Assembly: GCA_022841825.1 (NCBI GenBank)
Contig: JALHQT010000004.1
Coordinates: forward strand, 310,001-374,000
Direction of reading: 5' to 3'
Source of the DNA: Anaerolineae bacterium
GTDB lineage: Bacteria > Chloroflexota > Anaerolineae > Aggregatilineales > Phototrophicaceae
Length of the DNA: 64,000 nt
Shown here: one piece after another, positions 16,339 to 25,600 of the stretch
Numbering within the stretch: the first letter of the stretch is position 1
How the letters are laid out: each line of letters begins with the position of its first letter
Position numbers and translations under genes: made by a program
The notes under the pieces: generated by a model
What the model saw: the letters and a program-made list of their open reading frames with translations, nothing else
Told to the model about the DNA's origin: nothing
Database searches by the model: none

Positions 16339-18327
16339 TTAGCCTATCACTTTCCTGGCAGCCGCGACGACTGCCGCGCTGGTCAATCCGAATTCCTGAT
16401 AGAGGCGCTCGTAAGGCGCGCTGGCACCGAAGGTATTGACGCCGATGCATACCCCGTGCAGACCGACGAATCGTTCCCAACCCAGCGTGCGCCCGGCTTC
16501 GATGCTGACACGCGCCGTCACCGTGCTCGGCATGACGCTTTCGCGATAAGCGGCGTCCTGTTCCTCAAAGAGTTCCCAGCAAGGCATGGAGATGACGCGC
16601 GCCTTAATGCCTTCGTCCGCCAGCGCTTTGGCGGCTTCGTGGGCGATGTGAACCTCGCTGCCGCTGCCCATGAGCAGCACATCGGGCGTGCCTTCGCAGT
16701 CCGCGACGATATAGGCACCCCGAGCGACACCAGGACGCACATGGTCGCCGGTGAGCACAGGCAGGTTCTGGCGTGTGAATATCATCACAGCGGGCTTTTC
16801 GAGCTTCATCGCGGTGTGCCACGCGGCGGCGGTCTCGTTGGCATCGGCAGGACGGAAGACATACAGGTTAGGCATCAGGCGCAGGGACATCAGATGCTCG
16901 ACGGGTTGGTGCGTCGGTCCATCCTCTCCTAAGCCGATGCTGTCGTGCGTAAAGACATAGATCGGGTTGATCTCCATCAGCGCGCCAAGGCGCATTGCCG
17001 GGCGCATGTAATCGCTGAAGGTGAAGAAGGTCGCGCTGTAAGGTTTGATGATCCCGCCGTGCAGCGCCAAGCCATTGACGATGGCACCCATCGCATGTTC
17101 GCGGACACCAAAGCGGATGTTGCGCGCGGCAGCTTTGCCGGGACCGGTGTTCTCCGCGCCCTTGAGCAGCGTCTTAGTGCTGCCTGCCAGGTCAGCATCG
17201 CCGCCGATCATGAGCGGCACGCGCGCTGCGATGGCGTTCAGGACTTCGCCGGAGGCGTTGCGCGTGGCGATTTTCTTGTCAGCGCCGTAAGTGGGGATGT
17301 CGGCGTCCCACCCGTCAGGGAGCTGCCCCGCCTGCGCACGCTCGAAGTCGGCGGCGAGTTCGGGGTAGGCGGCACGGTAGGCGGAGAACTTCTCGTTCCA
17401 TTCGGCTTCAGCGGCAGCGCCTTTGTCAATCGCTTCGCGCCAGTGTTCCAGCGCTTCGCCAGGGACATAGAAGTCTTCCTGGGGCCATCCAAAGAATTCC
17501 TTGACCAGTTTGACTTCGTCTGCGCCAAGCGGTTCGCCATGCGCCTTGCTGGTCCCCTGCTTATTCGGGCTGCCATAGCCGATGATGGTCTTGATGGTGA
17601 TGAGCGTCGGTTTATCGGTGACTGCTTTTGCGGCGGCGATTGCCTGCGAAATCGCGGCGGCATCATTCCCATCTTCGACCGTGAGCGTGTGCCAGCCATA
17701 CGATTGGTAGCGCAGCGTGACATCTTCGGTGAAGGTCATTTCTGCCTTGCCGTCGAGCGTGATCGCATTGCTGTCGTAGAGATAGATTAGCTTGCCCAGC
17801 CCCCACGTACCGGCGATGGAGGCGGCTTCGGCGCTGATGCCTTCCATCAGGTCGCCATCGCTGACCAGCGCATAAGTATAGTGATCGACCAGGGTGTGTC
17901 CGGGGCGATTGAAGTAGGAGGCAAGATAGGCTTCTGCCAGCGCCATGCCGACCGCGTGGGCGGTACCCTGCCCAAGCGGTCCGGTCGTCACTTCGACGCC
18001 GGGCGTATGACCGTATTCGGGATGCCCGGCGGTTTTGCTGCCCCACTGACGGAAGTTCTTCAGCTCGTCCAGTGATACGTCGTATCCTGTCAGGTAGAGC
18101 AGAGCGTAGATGAGCATTGAGCCGTGCCCGGCGCTGAGGATGAAGCGGTCACGGTCCGCCCACTTGGGATTGCGTGGATTGTGCTTGAGGTGCTGCGTCC
18201 AAAGGGCATACGCCATCGGCGCAGCGCCCAGTGGCAGCCCAGGGTGCCCACTGTTTGCTTTTTGTACTGCGTCGATTGCCAGGGTGCGAACGGAATTGAT
18301 CGCCAGCGTTTGAAGATCGACAGCCAC
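16339..18327 (-). CDS. tkt: Transketolase
   Basis: About 662 residues from GTG 18327, chosen for AAGGAG eight bases upstream; the longer frame to 18420 has no support. Transketolase moves two-carbon units between sugar phosphates using thiamine diphosphate. Visible motifs are [16 protein letters not shown], the TPP motif [15 protein letters not shown]...[20 protein letters not shown], and the pyrimidine-domain [13 protein letters not shown]. Length and motif order are standard. It is the first gene of the tkt-rpiB-(tal-pgi) group. Confidence 0.96.
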   Translation of the reverse strand: MAVDLQTLAINSVRTLAIDAVQKANSGHPGLPLGAAPMAYALWTQHLKHNPRNPKWADRDRFILSAGHGSMLIYALLYLTGYDVSLDELKNFRQWGSKTAGHPEYGHTPGVEVTTGPLGQGTAHAVGMALAEAYLASYFNRPGHTLVDHYTYALVSDGDLMEGISAEAASIAGTWGLGKLIYLYDSNAITLDGKAEMTFTEDVTLRYQSYGWHTLTVEDGNDAAAISQAIAAAKAVTDKPTLITIKTIIGYGSPNKQGTSKAHGEPLGADEVKLVKEFFGWPQEDFYVPGEALEHWREAIDKGAAAEAEWNEKFSAYRAAYPELAADFERAQAGQLPDGWDADIPTYGADKKIATRNASGEVLNAIAARVPLMIGGDADLAGSTKTLLKGAENTGPGKAAARNIRFGVREHAMGAIVNGLALHGGIIKPYSATFFTFSDYMRPAMRLGALMEINPIYVFTHDSIGLGEDGPTHQPVEHLMSLRLMPNLYVFRPADANETAAAWHTAMKLEKPAVMIFTRQNLPVLTGDHVRPGVARGAYIVADCEGTPDVLLMGSGSEVHIAHEAAKALADEGIKARVISMPCWELFEEQDAAYRESVMPSTVTARVSIEAGRTLGWERFVGLHGVCIGVNTFGASAPYERLYQEFGLTSAAVVAAARKVIG

Positions 18328-18475
18328 GAAATATGCTCCTTGGATTGAATGACCATGACTGCTCACGATTATAGTCCGAGTCGGCGATGACGGGGGTGCA
18401 ACTTCTCCACAATCGCTCACGTAGATGCTTGTGAATGCCGCTACAATTTAGGCTGCATTGTGAGGAGTAACGTGT

Positions 18476-19273
18476 GTGTTGATTTTGATAGGTGTAGCAG
18501 CAGCAGTCCTTTTCCTGTTAAACGTCGTGCTGAAGACGCTTCTGCGGCGTGAACGTGTTGGCTTTATCGATTGGTCACTGGCAATTCTGACGACGGCGTT
18601 GCTGGTCGCGGCGGTGACTGGCACGCAGCTTCAGACCGCCGACGACCCGTCCTGGTCACAAATCGCATTGCTGACCGGGGGTTCTATCGCGCTTGTCGGC
18701 GTCGTAACCATGCTGGTCGAAGTGGTGCGCAAGCAGCGCATCCTGGCTTCACGCGGGCTTCTGACACTGGGCGTGGGAGCATTGGCGGCGCTTTCTACTT
18801 TTAGCGTACCGTTCACGGCGGACACGCTGGCGTACCCGACTTCGACACCGATTCAGGTCGCGCAGCTCAGTGTGGCGGCGGCGACTGGGCAGCCCAGCCC
18901 GACACGCGCATCGGCGACGCGCGTGTCCGCGACGGCGACGACGACGCCCGTCACACTGACCCCGTTTCCGTCGCCAACCCCGCGACCGACAGCGACCCCC
19001 TGGACGTTCGTCACCCGCACGCCGCTGCCCACGGCGACCGATGTCACGCCGTGCCTGGTCACGACCGATTTCAATCTGCGGTTACGCACCGCGCCGGATC
19101 GTGAGGCGGAGACGCTGGCGGTGATCCCATTTGGCACGGTGCTGACTGCCTACGGTCGCAATGAGGGTTCGACCTGGTGGTATATCGACTTTGAGGACAG
19201 TCGTGGTTGGGTGGATGGCGAATTTCTGACGCGCAGCGCGAACTGTGATGCGCTGCCGCTGCGCGAAGGCTGA
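18476..19273 (+). CDS. Membrane protein with C-terminal SH3-like domain
   Basis: 265 residues starting at GTG 18476 with GAGGAG eight bases upstream. Four membrane helices fill about residues 1-125 (MLILIGVAAAVLFLL; SLAILTTALLVAAV; IALLTGGSIALVGVV; LLTLGVGALAALSTF). A Pro/Thr linker (about 140-185) leads to an SH3-type domain at ~190-255 (NLRLRTAPDREAETLAVIPFGTVLTAYGRNEGSTWWYIDF, closing GWVDGEFL). The SH3 part is probably outside and may bind wall peptides. It is divergent from tkt. Confidence 0.78.
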   Translation: MLILIGVAAAVLFLLNVVLKTLLRRERVGFIDWSLAILTTALLVAAVTGTQLQTADDPSWSQIALLTGGSIALVGVVTMLVEVVRKQRILASRGLLTLGVGALAALSTFSVPFTADTLAYPTSTPIQVAQLSVAAATGQPSPTRASATRVSATATTTPVTLTPFPSPTPRPTATPWTFVTRTPLPTATDVTPCLVTTDFNLRLRTAPDREAETLAVIPFGTVLTAYGRNEGSTWWYIDFEDSRGWVDGEFLTRSANCDALPLREG

Positions 19274-19276
19274 GGA

Positions 19277-19299
19277 GTGTGTGTCCGCATTGCGGACAC
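19277..19299. terminator. Perfect hairpin between convergent genes
   Basis: GTGTGTCCGC-ATT-GCGGACACAC is a perfect 10-bp stem placed just after the SH3 membrane protein and before the end of the convergent small gene. It lacks a T-run, so its strength as a terminator is uncertain. Confidence 0.45.
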
Positions 19300-19310
19300 A
19301 CCGGGTTGAG

Positions 19311-19562
19311 TTACTGCTTCTTGGGCTGTACGCCTTCGCCGCCCTGCGTGCGAACCGCGTCATCATCCGCCTGCTTTGCTTTGTCCATTCCCTCGACAGG
19401 GAGTTTCGTGATGAACCCGGTGATGCTCATCGGATCACCTTCCGGGAATTCGGGCAGTGTGAGCGGCTGCGGCGGTTCAAACTGCTCACTGCCCACGCCG
19501 TCCATGCGTGGAATGGCTCCAGTCTTTCTGTCCATTGCTGATGGTTTCTTCTCGTCCGTCAT
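19311..19562 (-). CDS. Small hydrophilic hypothetical protein
   Basis: 83 residues from ATG 19562, preceded by GGGGGTG. The sequence is polar and Pro-rich (MTDEKKPSAMDRKTGAIPRMDG, LTLPEFPEGDP, ending QPKKQ), with no signal peptide, membrane helix or Cys. It looks partly disordered. The family is not recognised, and it stands alone between an SH3 membrane protein and a lipoprotein gene. Confidence 0.55.
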   Translation of the reverse strand: MTDEKKPSAMDRKTGAIPRMDGVGSEQFEPPQPLTLPEFPEGDPMSITGFITKLPVEGMDKAKQADDDAVRTQGGEGVQPKKQ

Positions 19563-19638
19563 ATTGACACCCCCACGATACACGCTGTCCAGTGTAGAAC
19601 AGAAGGGCTAGAAATGGCAAGTGAGAAAACGGGCACTC

Positions 19639-21624
19639 TCAGTCGCTGAGCCACTCGACGGCAACTGCCCCGCCGACCTCTGGCGTGATGCGCCGTACCT
19701 CGCCGCTGACAAGCGCAATCCAATACTCTGCTGCACCGTTCTCGACAGTCACCACCAGTACAGCGCTGCGATCCGGACTCCAGGCAACACGGACGGGCGG
19801 GGCTGTGCCGATCTCGCTGGTGAGCGCGACGCCATCGTTCGTGAACAGGCGCATTGGGCTTGCACTGCCCAGCGGGCTGCCGAGCATGACGATCTGCCCA
19901 TTCGGGCGCTGGACAGCATTCTGCAGCCAGCTTAAGCCGATTTGCCCGGCGTCTTGAAGCTGCGGGTCGCTGCCGTCGCGGTTGACTGAGCCGACCACGA
20001 CTCGACCATCGGGCGCGCGCCCGCTGACGATGATCCGCCCTCCATCATTCGGCCAACTGCCATAGTCATAGCGCAGGACGGGGGGGCGCGTTTGCGAGGT
20101 GGCAGCGCCGACTTCGGGCGAGACCAGTGTGATGCCTCGTCGTCCCTCTTCGGGCAGGTCAAGTTCGACCAGCAGCGCATCTCCTGAAGGACTCCAGGCG
20201 AAGCTGAGGCTTCGGTAGCGGTAGGGCGCATCCGGGCGGTTGACGATGACGCATCCGGGTTCGGGCGGGCAATCGCGCAGGAGCATGACAGCACCGCCGA
20301 CGGGCTGCCCGCTTCCCGGATCGACGGGCAGCACATAGACGCCATCGTTGCTGCTGTCGTTATCACCTGTGTTGTCCGCCTCCGTATCGACCAGGAAGGC
20401 GACCCAGATGCTGTTGGGCGCGTAGGCGACCTGAACGACGCGCGCCTGGTTGGTTTCGGCATTGGCGGGTTCGGGGAACGAAAACGGCGATGTCTCGATA
20501 CGCGCGCCCTGACGCCCGACGAAGTCACTGAAGATGAACAGCAGCCCGCGCGCATCCACCAGGGCGACGTGATTAGGGTTATTCGGGTCGCTGGCGAGCG
20601 TGATCGTCCCGCCCGGCATCTCCTGAATGCCCCCGCTGAATCCGCCGTTCGTACTGAGCGTGAAGGCGAGGTTGGGGATGCTGCCGGGTTGGATGACGGG
20701 CGGTGCGGCGATAGGCGTGGGGGGAAGCTGCGCGGTCGGCGCGCCCAGCGGCGGTTGTGTCGGGAAGACCGTCAGTGCGAGCGGCAGCGCGGTAAACGTC
20801 GGCGGGAGCGGCGTGACATTGGCTGGAAGCTCGCCCGCCTGCGCGGTGACGAAGGTCGGCGTCACGTCCAAGGTCGCGGGCGGGTCGGTCGGTCGCTCGC
20901 CGATGGGCGCAAACGCGGCGGGTGTGCTGCTGGGGGCAGGCATTGCGGTCACCGTCGGACGCGGCGTTGGCGAGGCGCTTGGCGTCGGCGTTGCGCTGGG
21001 CGCGGGTGTGGGCGTGCGCGTCGGACCGAGGGTCGGCAGCGGGGTAACGGTCGGTCGCACCGTCGGGCGCGGCGTTTGTGATGGGACGGGTGACGGCGTG
21101 GATGAGGGGGAGGGTGTGATGCTGGGCGTGGTGGACGCGCTGGCGGTTGGTGACAGCGTGGCGCTGGAGGTCTGCGTCGCACTTGGCGAAGGCGAGGCAG
21201 TGAGGGTGTTCGTCGCCGATGGGATGGGCGTGAATGAGGGGGCGGGGGTGTGACTGTTTGTCGGCGATGCGGAGGGTGTTGCCGAGGCGCTGCTCGTCAT
21301 ACTTGGCGTCCAGGTGGCGCTTGCCGTTTGGGTGGGCGATGGACTGGCGGTTAACCATGGCGAGGGGGTAACGCTCGGCGTGCGGGATGGTGTAATGGAT
21401 GGGGGCGGCGTTGCGCTGGCGGGCGGCGTATGGGTTGCGCTGGGCAGCAGGGCGATGATCGTCGGCGTGTGCGTGGTGGTGGGCGTACTGGTCGGCAGGA
21501 CGAGGGGTGTTTGGCTCGGCGTGCGGGTCGGGGCAATGGTCGGCGTCGCCTGTGGGATGGTCAGGTTGCACGCCGTCATGAAGAGTGCGCTCAATGCCAG
21601 ACCGAAAGTCGCGCTGCGCCGCAT
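19639..21624 (-). CDS. Lipoprotein with long Pro/Thr/Ser linker and beta-propeller
   Basis: About 661 residues. The signal ends in a lipobox (FMTA before Cys). Residues ~20-320 are an extreme low-complexity stretch of Pro, Thr, Ser and Ala in TPTxTPS-like units, a probable extended and possibly glycosylated stalk. From about 330 the protein has WD/TolB-like propeller blades (DARGLLFIFSDF, LLVELDLPEEGRRGITLVS, RVAWSPDRSAVLVVTVENG). It should be tethered outside the membrane. GGGGGA lies near two adjacent ATGs, 21627 and 21624; either may be used. The base composition of the linker is strongly skewed, as the repeat dictates. Confidence 0.8.
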   Translation of the reverse strand: MRRSATFGLALSALFMTACNLTIPQATPTIAPTRTPSQTPLVLPTSTPTTTHTPTIIALLPSATHTPPASATPPPSITPSRTPSVTPSPWLTASPSPTQTASATWTPSMTSSASATPSASPTNSHTPAPSFTPIPSATNTLTASPSPSATQTSSATLSPTASASTTPSITPSPSSTPSPVPSQTPRPTVRPTVTPLPTLGPTRTPTPAPSATPTPSASPTPRPTVTAMPAPSSTPAAFAPIGERPTDPPATLDVTPTFVTAQAGELPANVTPLPPTFTALPLALTVFPTQPPLGAPTAQLPPTPIAAPPVIQPGSIPNLAFTLSTNGGFSGGIQEMPGGTITLASDPNNPNHVALVDARGLLFIFSDFVGRQGARIETSPFSFPEPANAETNQARVVQVAYAPNSIWVAFLVDTEADNTGDNDSSNDGVYVLPVDPGSGQPVGGAVMLLRDCPPEPGCVIVNRPDAPYRYRSLSFAWSPSGDALLVELDLPEEGRRGITLVSPEVGAATSQTRPPVLRYDYGSWPNDGGRIIVSGRAPDGRVVVGSVNRDGSDPQLQDAGQIGLSWLQNAVQRPNGQIVMLGSPLGSASPMRLFTNDGVALTSEIGTAPPVRVAWSPDRSAVLVVTVENGAAEYWIALVSGEVRRITPEVGGAVAVEWLSD

Positions 21625-21711
21625 CATCCTTCCCCCTGTTCGCTGGAAATGATTATAGAGCGTGACCCATCGGCGCATCGGGCGGCAAGACACCGCCTCC
21701 CCTACGGCGGC

Positions 21712-23046
21712 TCATGAATAATCGCGGGCGCAGCGGAAGCCGTCGTAGATGTTGAAGTAGTCCGGTACGTTGTTATTGCGAAATGATGTCGACAGGAATG
21801 CCTCACCACCGCTGTCATACGCCCCTCCGCGTATGACGCGGTAATCACCCTCCTCGTTGGCAGGGAGATCGCGACCATCTTCGTGGTCATAGGGATAGTC
21901 TCTGTACTTCGTGTTGACCCACTCCCAGATATTTCCGCTCATGTCATACGCTCCGACCCATGACACACCCTCCGGGCGAGAGCCGACAGGCAGAGATTCC
22001 TGCTCGGTATTGTCATCCCAGGCGGCATTCTCCTCGATCCACTCGTTGCCCCAGGGAAAGCGCAGGTTATCAGGTCCGCTCGCCGCATATTCCCATTCGG
22101 CTTCGCTCGGCAGGCGTGCGCCGCGCACCAGACAGAATCCACGCGCTTCGTACCAGGTGATGTTATCGCGCGGTTGGTCATCGTCGGCTGAATTTGGCTC
22201 TCGCTCTGCCTGCCCGTCGAAGCGCCAGAACTGCCCGTTGGTGACCTCGAATTTGTCAATCCAGAACGGCTCGTTGAAGCACAGTTCCACCGTCGGGCGT
22301 TCGTCGTCCGAGCCATCTTCGCTGCCCATCATGAAGCAGCCCGCAGGCACAAGCACCATTGGAACGCCGTCGAAGTCCTCGCTCCATACGCTCCAGTCGG
22401 CGTTGCGCGTGATTCGTGTGAAGCCGAGGGCGGTTTCGTCCGCAACAGGGGTTGTTTCGTCGGTTGCGGGCACCGTTGGCGAGGGCAGTGAGGTGTTTTC
22501 GGGGGTGTCCGCAGCAGGAGCATTCCGTAAGGTGAGCTGTGCCGCCGCGAATACGCCCCCGGCAATCAGTATCATCAGCGCCGTCAGCAATAGAGAGGTG
22601 GTTCTTTTGATGCCTCTGCGAGGAACTGACTTTCGAATCATTTTGGCGAGATCTTCAATCGCCTGATCGACATAAACATTCCGCACGTCGAGGATTTGGA
22701 TGCCGTCTGACTGGAGCAGTTGGTCAACGGCGGGGGTCGGCGCAGACTCTGGGGGGTTGTACTGCTCCTGAAAGATGGGGATCATCGTCTTGTGATGGGC
22801 GGCGGCGTGCTCGATTTCGTTCCTCACCCAGGTCGAATCGAGTGTCGTGGCACCCAGCAGGCAGACGAACAGATCGCTCGTTTCGATGGCGCGGCGCAGG
22901 CGGTCGGGGAAAGGTCCACCCCCATCCGTGTTGCGCGTGTCTACAAAGGCGTCAATGTCGTATTCGTTCTTGAGCGTGACTGCGATCAACGTCGCAAGGG
23001 CAGCGCTGTCGAGACGGCGGTATGAAATAAATGCGCGCGGCATCAT
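21712..23046 (-). CDS. TIR domain - TM - FGE-sulfatase-like domain protein
   Basis: 444 residues in three parts. Residues 1-~140 form a TIR domain: RAFISYRRLDSAALA, a LRRAIETSDLFVCLLG core, and Glu77 in WVRNEIEHA, which matches the catalytic Glu of NAD-cleaving TIRs. A membrane helix spans ~151-173, followed by a Thr/Pro linker. Residues ~228-444 match the formylglycine-generating enzyme/SUMF fold (PMVLVPAGCFMMGSEDG, ARLPSEAEWEYAA, GNIWEWV, YRVIRGGAYD). The two catalytic Cys of true FGE near the RGG motif are absent, so this half is probably a ligand-binding module. I infer an outside sensor joined to an inside TIR effector. No partner gene adjoins it. Confidence 0.88.
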   Translation of the reverse strand: MMPRAFISYRRLDSAALATLIAVTLKNEYDIDAFVDTRNTDGGGPFPDRLRRAIETSDLFVCLLGATTLDSTWVRNEIEHAAAHHKTMIPIFQEQYNPPESAPTPAVDQLLQSDGIQILDVRNVYVDQAIEDLAKMIRKSVPRRGIKRTTSLLLTALMILIAGGVFAAAQLTLRNAPAADTPENTSLPSPTVPATDETTPVADETALGFTRITRNADWSVWSEDFDGVPMVLVPAGCFMMGSEDGSDDERPTVELCFNEPFWIDKFEVTNGQFWRFDGQAEREPNSADDDQPRDNITWYEARGFCLVRGARLPSEAEWEYAASGPDNLRFPWGNEWIEENAAWDDNTEQESLPVGSRPEGVSWVGAYDMSGNIWEWVNTKYRDYPYDHEDGRDLPANEEGDYRVIRGGAYDSGGEAFLSTSFRNNNVPDYFNIYDGFRCARDYS

Positions 23047-23125
23047 CGTCGCATTTCACGCAGGAGGGTATCATCAAGTGTCAGCATTATGAACCTGTGC
23101 GGCTTTGGATGCAAATGGTGATGTA

Positions 23126-24379
23126 ATGGTCAAGAGGGTCGAACTGGAAATCGAAGCAATGACACAAGGTGGCTACGGGCTGGCGCGCCAGCGCGGGAAG
23201 AGCATCTATGTGCCATATACGATCCCTGGCGAGCGCCTGCACGCGCGGGTTGTTCGTTCGGACGAGCGCGCGACTTATGCGGAAGGCGTGCATCTGCTCG
23301 ATGCATCAGCAGACCGCGTGTATCCACGCTGCCCGCATTTCGGTCCTGGGCGCTGCTGGCGCTGCCAGTGGCAGCATATCGATTATCCGGTACAGCTTCT
23401 TCTCAAGCAGGATGTGCTGGCGGAACATCTGGAACGCCTGGGCGGGGTGCGCGACGATGTCGTGCAGTCGGTCGTCGCCAGTCCCGAAGCGTACGGCTAT
23501 GCCTATCACATGACGTTCCTGCCGCTCGCCTCCGGGGGTTTCGCGCTCCCTGATGCGAAAGAGCAGCCTGTTCCGATTGAAGTCTGTCATGTGCTGCATC
23601 CCGACCTGCTCGACCTGGTTGCGCGATTGGATATGACACTGCCGGCGCTCAAGCGCCTGAAGCTTCAGCTTGGCAGCGCTGGCGAACGCATGATCGTCCT
23701 CTATATGAGCGATGAGAGCGCGCCAGAGTTGGAGACGGATCTGGATGCCAGCATCAACCTGCTGCTGCCAGACAATGAGCCGATGAACCTGGTGGGCGAA
23801 TCGCATGTCCGCTATCGCATCCATGACCGCAGCTTCCGGGTGACGGCAGGCAGCTACTACCGTGCCAACGCCGCGTTGGTGCCCGCCCTTGTGGATGCAG
23901 TTGTGATGCTGCTCGCGCCACAGCCTGACGAATACATCCTCGATCTGTATTCTGGCGTTGGGGTCTTTGGCGCGTTCCTTGCGCCGCGCGCGAAACTGGT
24001 CACCGTCGTGGAGAGTTACCCTCCGGCGGCGACGGATGCGGAGATCAACCTCGCTGACCTGGACAATGTCGATGTCATCGAAGGCACGGTCGAAGAAACG
24101 TTGGGTGAATTAGACGGGCGCTACGATGCGGCAGTGATCGATCCGTCAGCAGCACTCAGCGAAGATGCTCTGAAAGGAATCATGGATTTAGGCATCACGC
24201 GCCTGGTGTACGTCAGCGGCGACAGCGCGACACTGGCGCGGGATACGAAGCGATTGCTCAAGCTTGGCTTTCGCCTTGTGCGGGCGCAACCGTTCGATTT
24301 TGCCCCACAAACCTATCATATTGAGACGGCTGCATTGTTCGCGCGGAGCGGCGAAAACCCGCCTGAGAAAGCAGGATAG
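23126..24379 (+). CDS. TrmA/RlmD-like RNA methyltransferase homologue lacking the catalytic Cys
   Basis: 417 residues from ATG 23126. It has an N-terminal TRAM-like segment (1-~60), four Cys of the type that bind a 4Fe-4S cluster (Cys69, Cys77, Cys80, Cys154), and a Rossmann SAM domain (ILDLYSGVGVFGAFLA at ~271-286). Members make 5-methyluridine in rRNA or tRNA via a Cys nucleophile in YVSCxPxTLARD. Here the motif reads YVSGDSATLARD, with Gly365 in place of Cys. The DPPRxG motif reads DPSAAL, and the QxN SAM motif reads YYRANAA. The late Glu400 is kept. It is probably not an m5U enzyme; RNA binding or another reaction is possible. Confidence 0.88.
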   Translation: MVKRVELEIEAMTQGGYGLARQRGKSIYVPYTIPGERLHARVVRSDERATYAEGVHLLDASADRVYPRCPHFGPGRCWRCQWQHIDYPVQLLLKQDVLAEHLERLGGVRDDVVQSVVASPEAYGYAYHMTFLPLASGGFALPDAKEQPVPIEVCHVLHPDLLDLVARLDMTLPALKRLKLQLGSAGERMIVLYMSDESAPELETDLDASINLLLPDNEPMNLVGESHVRYRIHDRSFRVTAGSYYRANAALVPALVDAVVMLLAPQPDEYILDLYSGVGVFGAFLAPRAKLVTVVESYPPAATDAEINLADLDNVDVIEGTVEETLGELDGRYDAAVIDPSAALSEDALKGIMDLGITRLVYVSGDSATLARDTKRLLKLGFRLVRAQPFDFAPQTYHIETAALFARSGENPPEKAG

Positions 24380-24409
24380 AATTGTGCGCACATTTGGTAC
24401 GAGTATTAC

Positions 24410-24438
24410 TTGACAACCCTGGTTTCTGCGCTTAAACT
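24410..24438 (+). promoter_or_regulatory. Sigma70-type promoter of the cold-shock gene
   Basis: TTGACA (24410-24415), a 17-base spacer and TAAACT (24433-24438). The -35 is a perfect consensus and the -10 matches four of six positions. Transcription would start near 24445, leaving a 5' leader of about 75 bases before the cold-shock ATG. The repeat GGTTTCTG appears at 24421 and again at about 24474 in this leader. Confidence 0.75.
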
Positions 24439-24519
24439 GCCGTTAACCCGCATGGGAAAGTTGTCACAAACGGTTTCTGTGGGAAGCGTATAGCACCAGC
24501 AGCACGGAGTTTTTCGAAA

Positions 24520-24738
24520 ATGTCAGATCGTATGCGTGGCACGGTGAAGTGGTTCAGCGCCGAAAAAGGTTACGGGTTTATCACCCCTGAAGATGGCGCA
24601 GATGTCTTTGTACACTACTCTGCAATCGAATCCGCCGGCTATCGCAAGCTTGAAGCGGGCGAAATGGTTGAGTTTGAAATTGTCGATGGACAAAAGGGTA
24701 AACAGGCGAGCAACGTTCGCGCGCTGAAGGATGCATAA
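24520..24738 (+). CDS. Cold-shock protein (CspA family)
   Basis: 72 residues, typical length. The single OB-fold cold-shock domain has the RNP1 motif KGYGFI and RNP2-like VFVHY, with the start [17 protein letters not shown]. These proteins bind single-stranded RNA or DNA and melt RNA structure. ACGGAG lies about 11 bases upstream. The gene is monocistronic, with its own promoter and a strong terminator. The leader of about 75 bases could carry temperature- or growth-dependent control, as in other csp genes. Confidence 0.96.
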   Translation: MSDRMRGTVKWFSAEKGYGFITPEDGADVFVHYSAIESAGYRKLEAGEMVEFEIVDGQKGKQASNVRALKDA

Positions 24739-24761
24739 TCCCCCAGTCACGAGTCGATCAG

Positions 24762-24787
24762 AAGCCCCTCGCAGCAGGGGCTTTATT
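24762..24787 (+). terminator. Rho-independent terminator of the cold-shock gene
   Basis: AAGCCCC, a loop TCGCAGCA and GGGGCTT form a 7-bp GC-rich stem followed by TATT. It lies 23 bases past the stop codon. The convergent SDR gene ends 16 bases further on. Confidence 0.85.
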
Positions 24788-24802
24788 CTGCAAATACAAT
24801 TT

Positions 24803-25600
24803 TCAGTAGGCTGTCGAACTGCCGCCCGCCGTATTGCCGCCATCGACGATCAAGAGCTGACCGGTCATGTAGCTGGAGTCGTCGGATGCCAGAAACAGGA
24901 CGGCACTGGCAATTTCATCCACCTGTCCCACGCGCCCCATCGGGATGTTTTCCCCTAAGCCTTCCAGGTACGCTTCAAAATCCGCGTCGCTCTTACCCGA
25001 ACCGCGCATATTCGTTCGCCAGCGTTCGACCAGCGTGTCGCCGGGACAAACGGCGTTGACACGAATCCCTTGCCGCGCGTGGTCAAGCGCCATTGACCGG
25101 GTCAACTGTACGACCGCGCCTTTGGTCGCCGCGTAGGCTGCCGCGTTTTGCGCGCCGACGACCGCCCAGTCCGAGGCGTTATTGATGATGACGCCGCGTC
25201 CCTGGTCGATCATGGTGGGGAGGACAGCACGACTCAGGTAGAACATGCCGTGTACATTGATGGCGAACGCATCCACCCAGGTCTCGGTGCTGGTCGTGAG
25301 GACGGTACCATAGGGGACTACCCCCGCGTTGTTGAAGAGGATGTGAATGCTGCCAAACGCATCGAGCGCGAAATTCGCCGCCTGCTGACACTCGTCGGGT
25401 GAGCGTACATCGCACGGGAAGAAGCGCGCCTCACCGCCCATGTCTGCGATTTCGCGCAAGACCTCATGTGCCTTTTCAGGATTTCGGGCGGCGATGACGA
25501 TGCGCGCACCTTCCGCAGCGAAGCGCAGGGCCGTCGCTCTGCCAATCCCCGAATTGCCCCCGCTGATAAGCGCAACCCGCCCCTCAAGGCGTTTTGTCAT
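24803..25600 (-). CDS. Short-chain dehydrogenase/reductase
   Basis: 265 residues, classical SDR. The nucleotide motif SGGNSGIG is at 13-20, NNAG at 90-93, and the catalytic Ser143, Tyr156 and Lys160 (YAATK) are all present. The C-terminus has the usual MTGQLLIVDGG. A basic residue in AARN after the second strand favours NADP(H), as inference. The substrate is unknown. The gene overlaps the upstream 112-residue gene by four bases (ATGA), so they are translated together, and the group seems to continue back to the CAP/LysM protein. Confidence 0.93.
   Translation of the reverse strand: MTKRLEGRVALISGGNSGIGRATALRFAAEGARIVIAARNPEKAHEVLREIADMGGEARFFPCDVRSPDECQQAANFALDAFGSIHILFNNAGVVPYGTVLTTSTETWVDAFAINVHGMFYLSRAVLPTMIDQGRGVIINNASDWAVVGAQNAAAYAATKGAVVQLTRSMALDHARQGIRVNAVCPGDTLVERWRTNMRGSGKSDADFEAYLEGLGENIPMGRVGQVDEIASAVLFLASDDSSYMTGQLLIVDGGNTAGGSSTAY

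Noticed and set aside
20579-21571. Low-complexity frames and tandem-looking DNA in the propeller lipoprotein
   Set aside because: The repeated look comes from the Pro/Thr/Ser linker codons; no true direct repeats with spacers, so not CRISPR or a minisatellite array.
22085-23046. Reading the TIR-FGE gene as part of a Thoeris-like or other phage-defence operon
   Set aside because: Neighbours are a lipoprotein and a TrmA-like gene on the other strand; no effector or sensor partner gene adjoins it.
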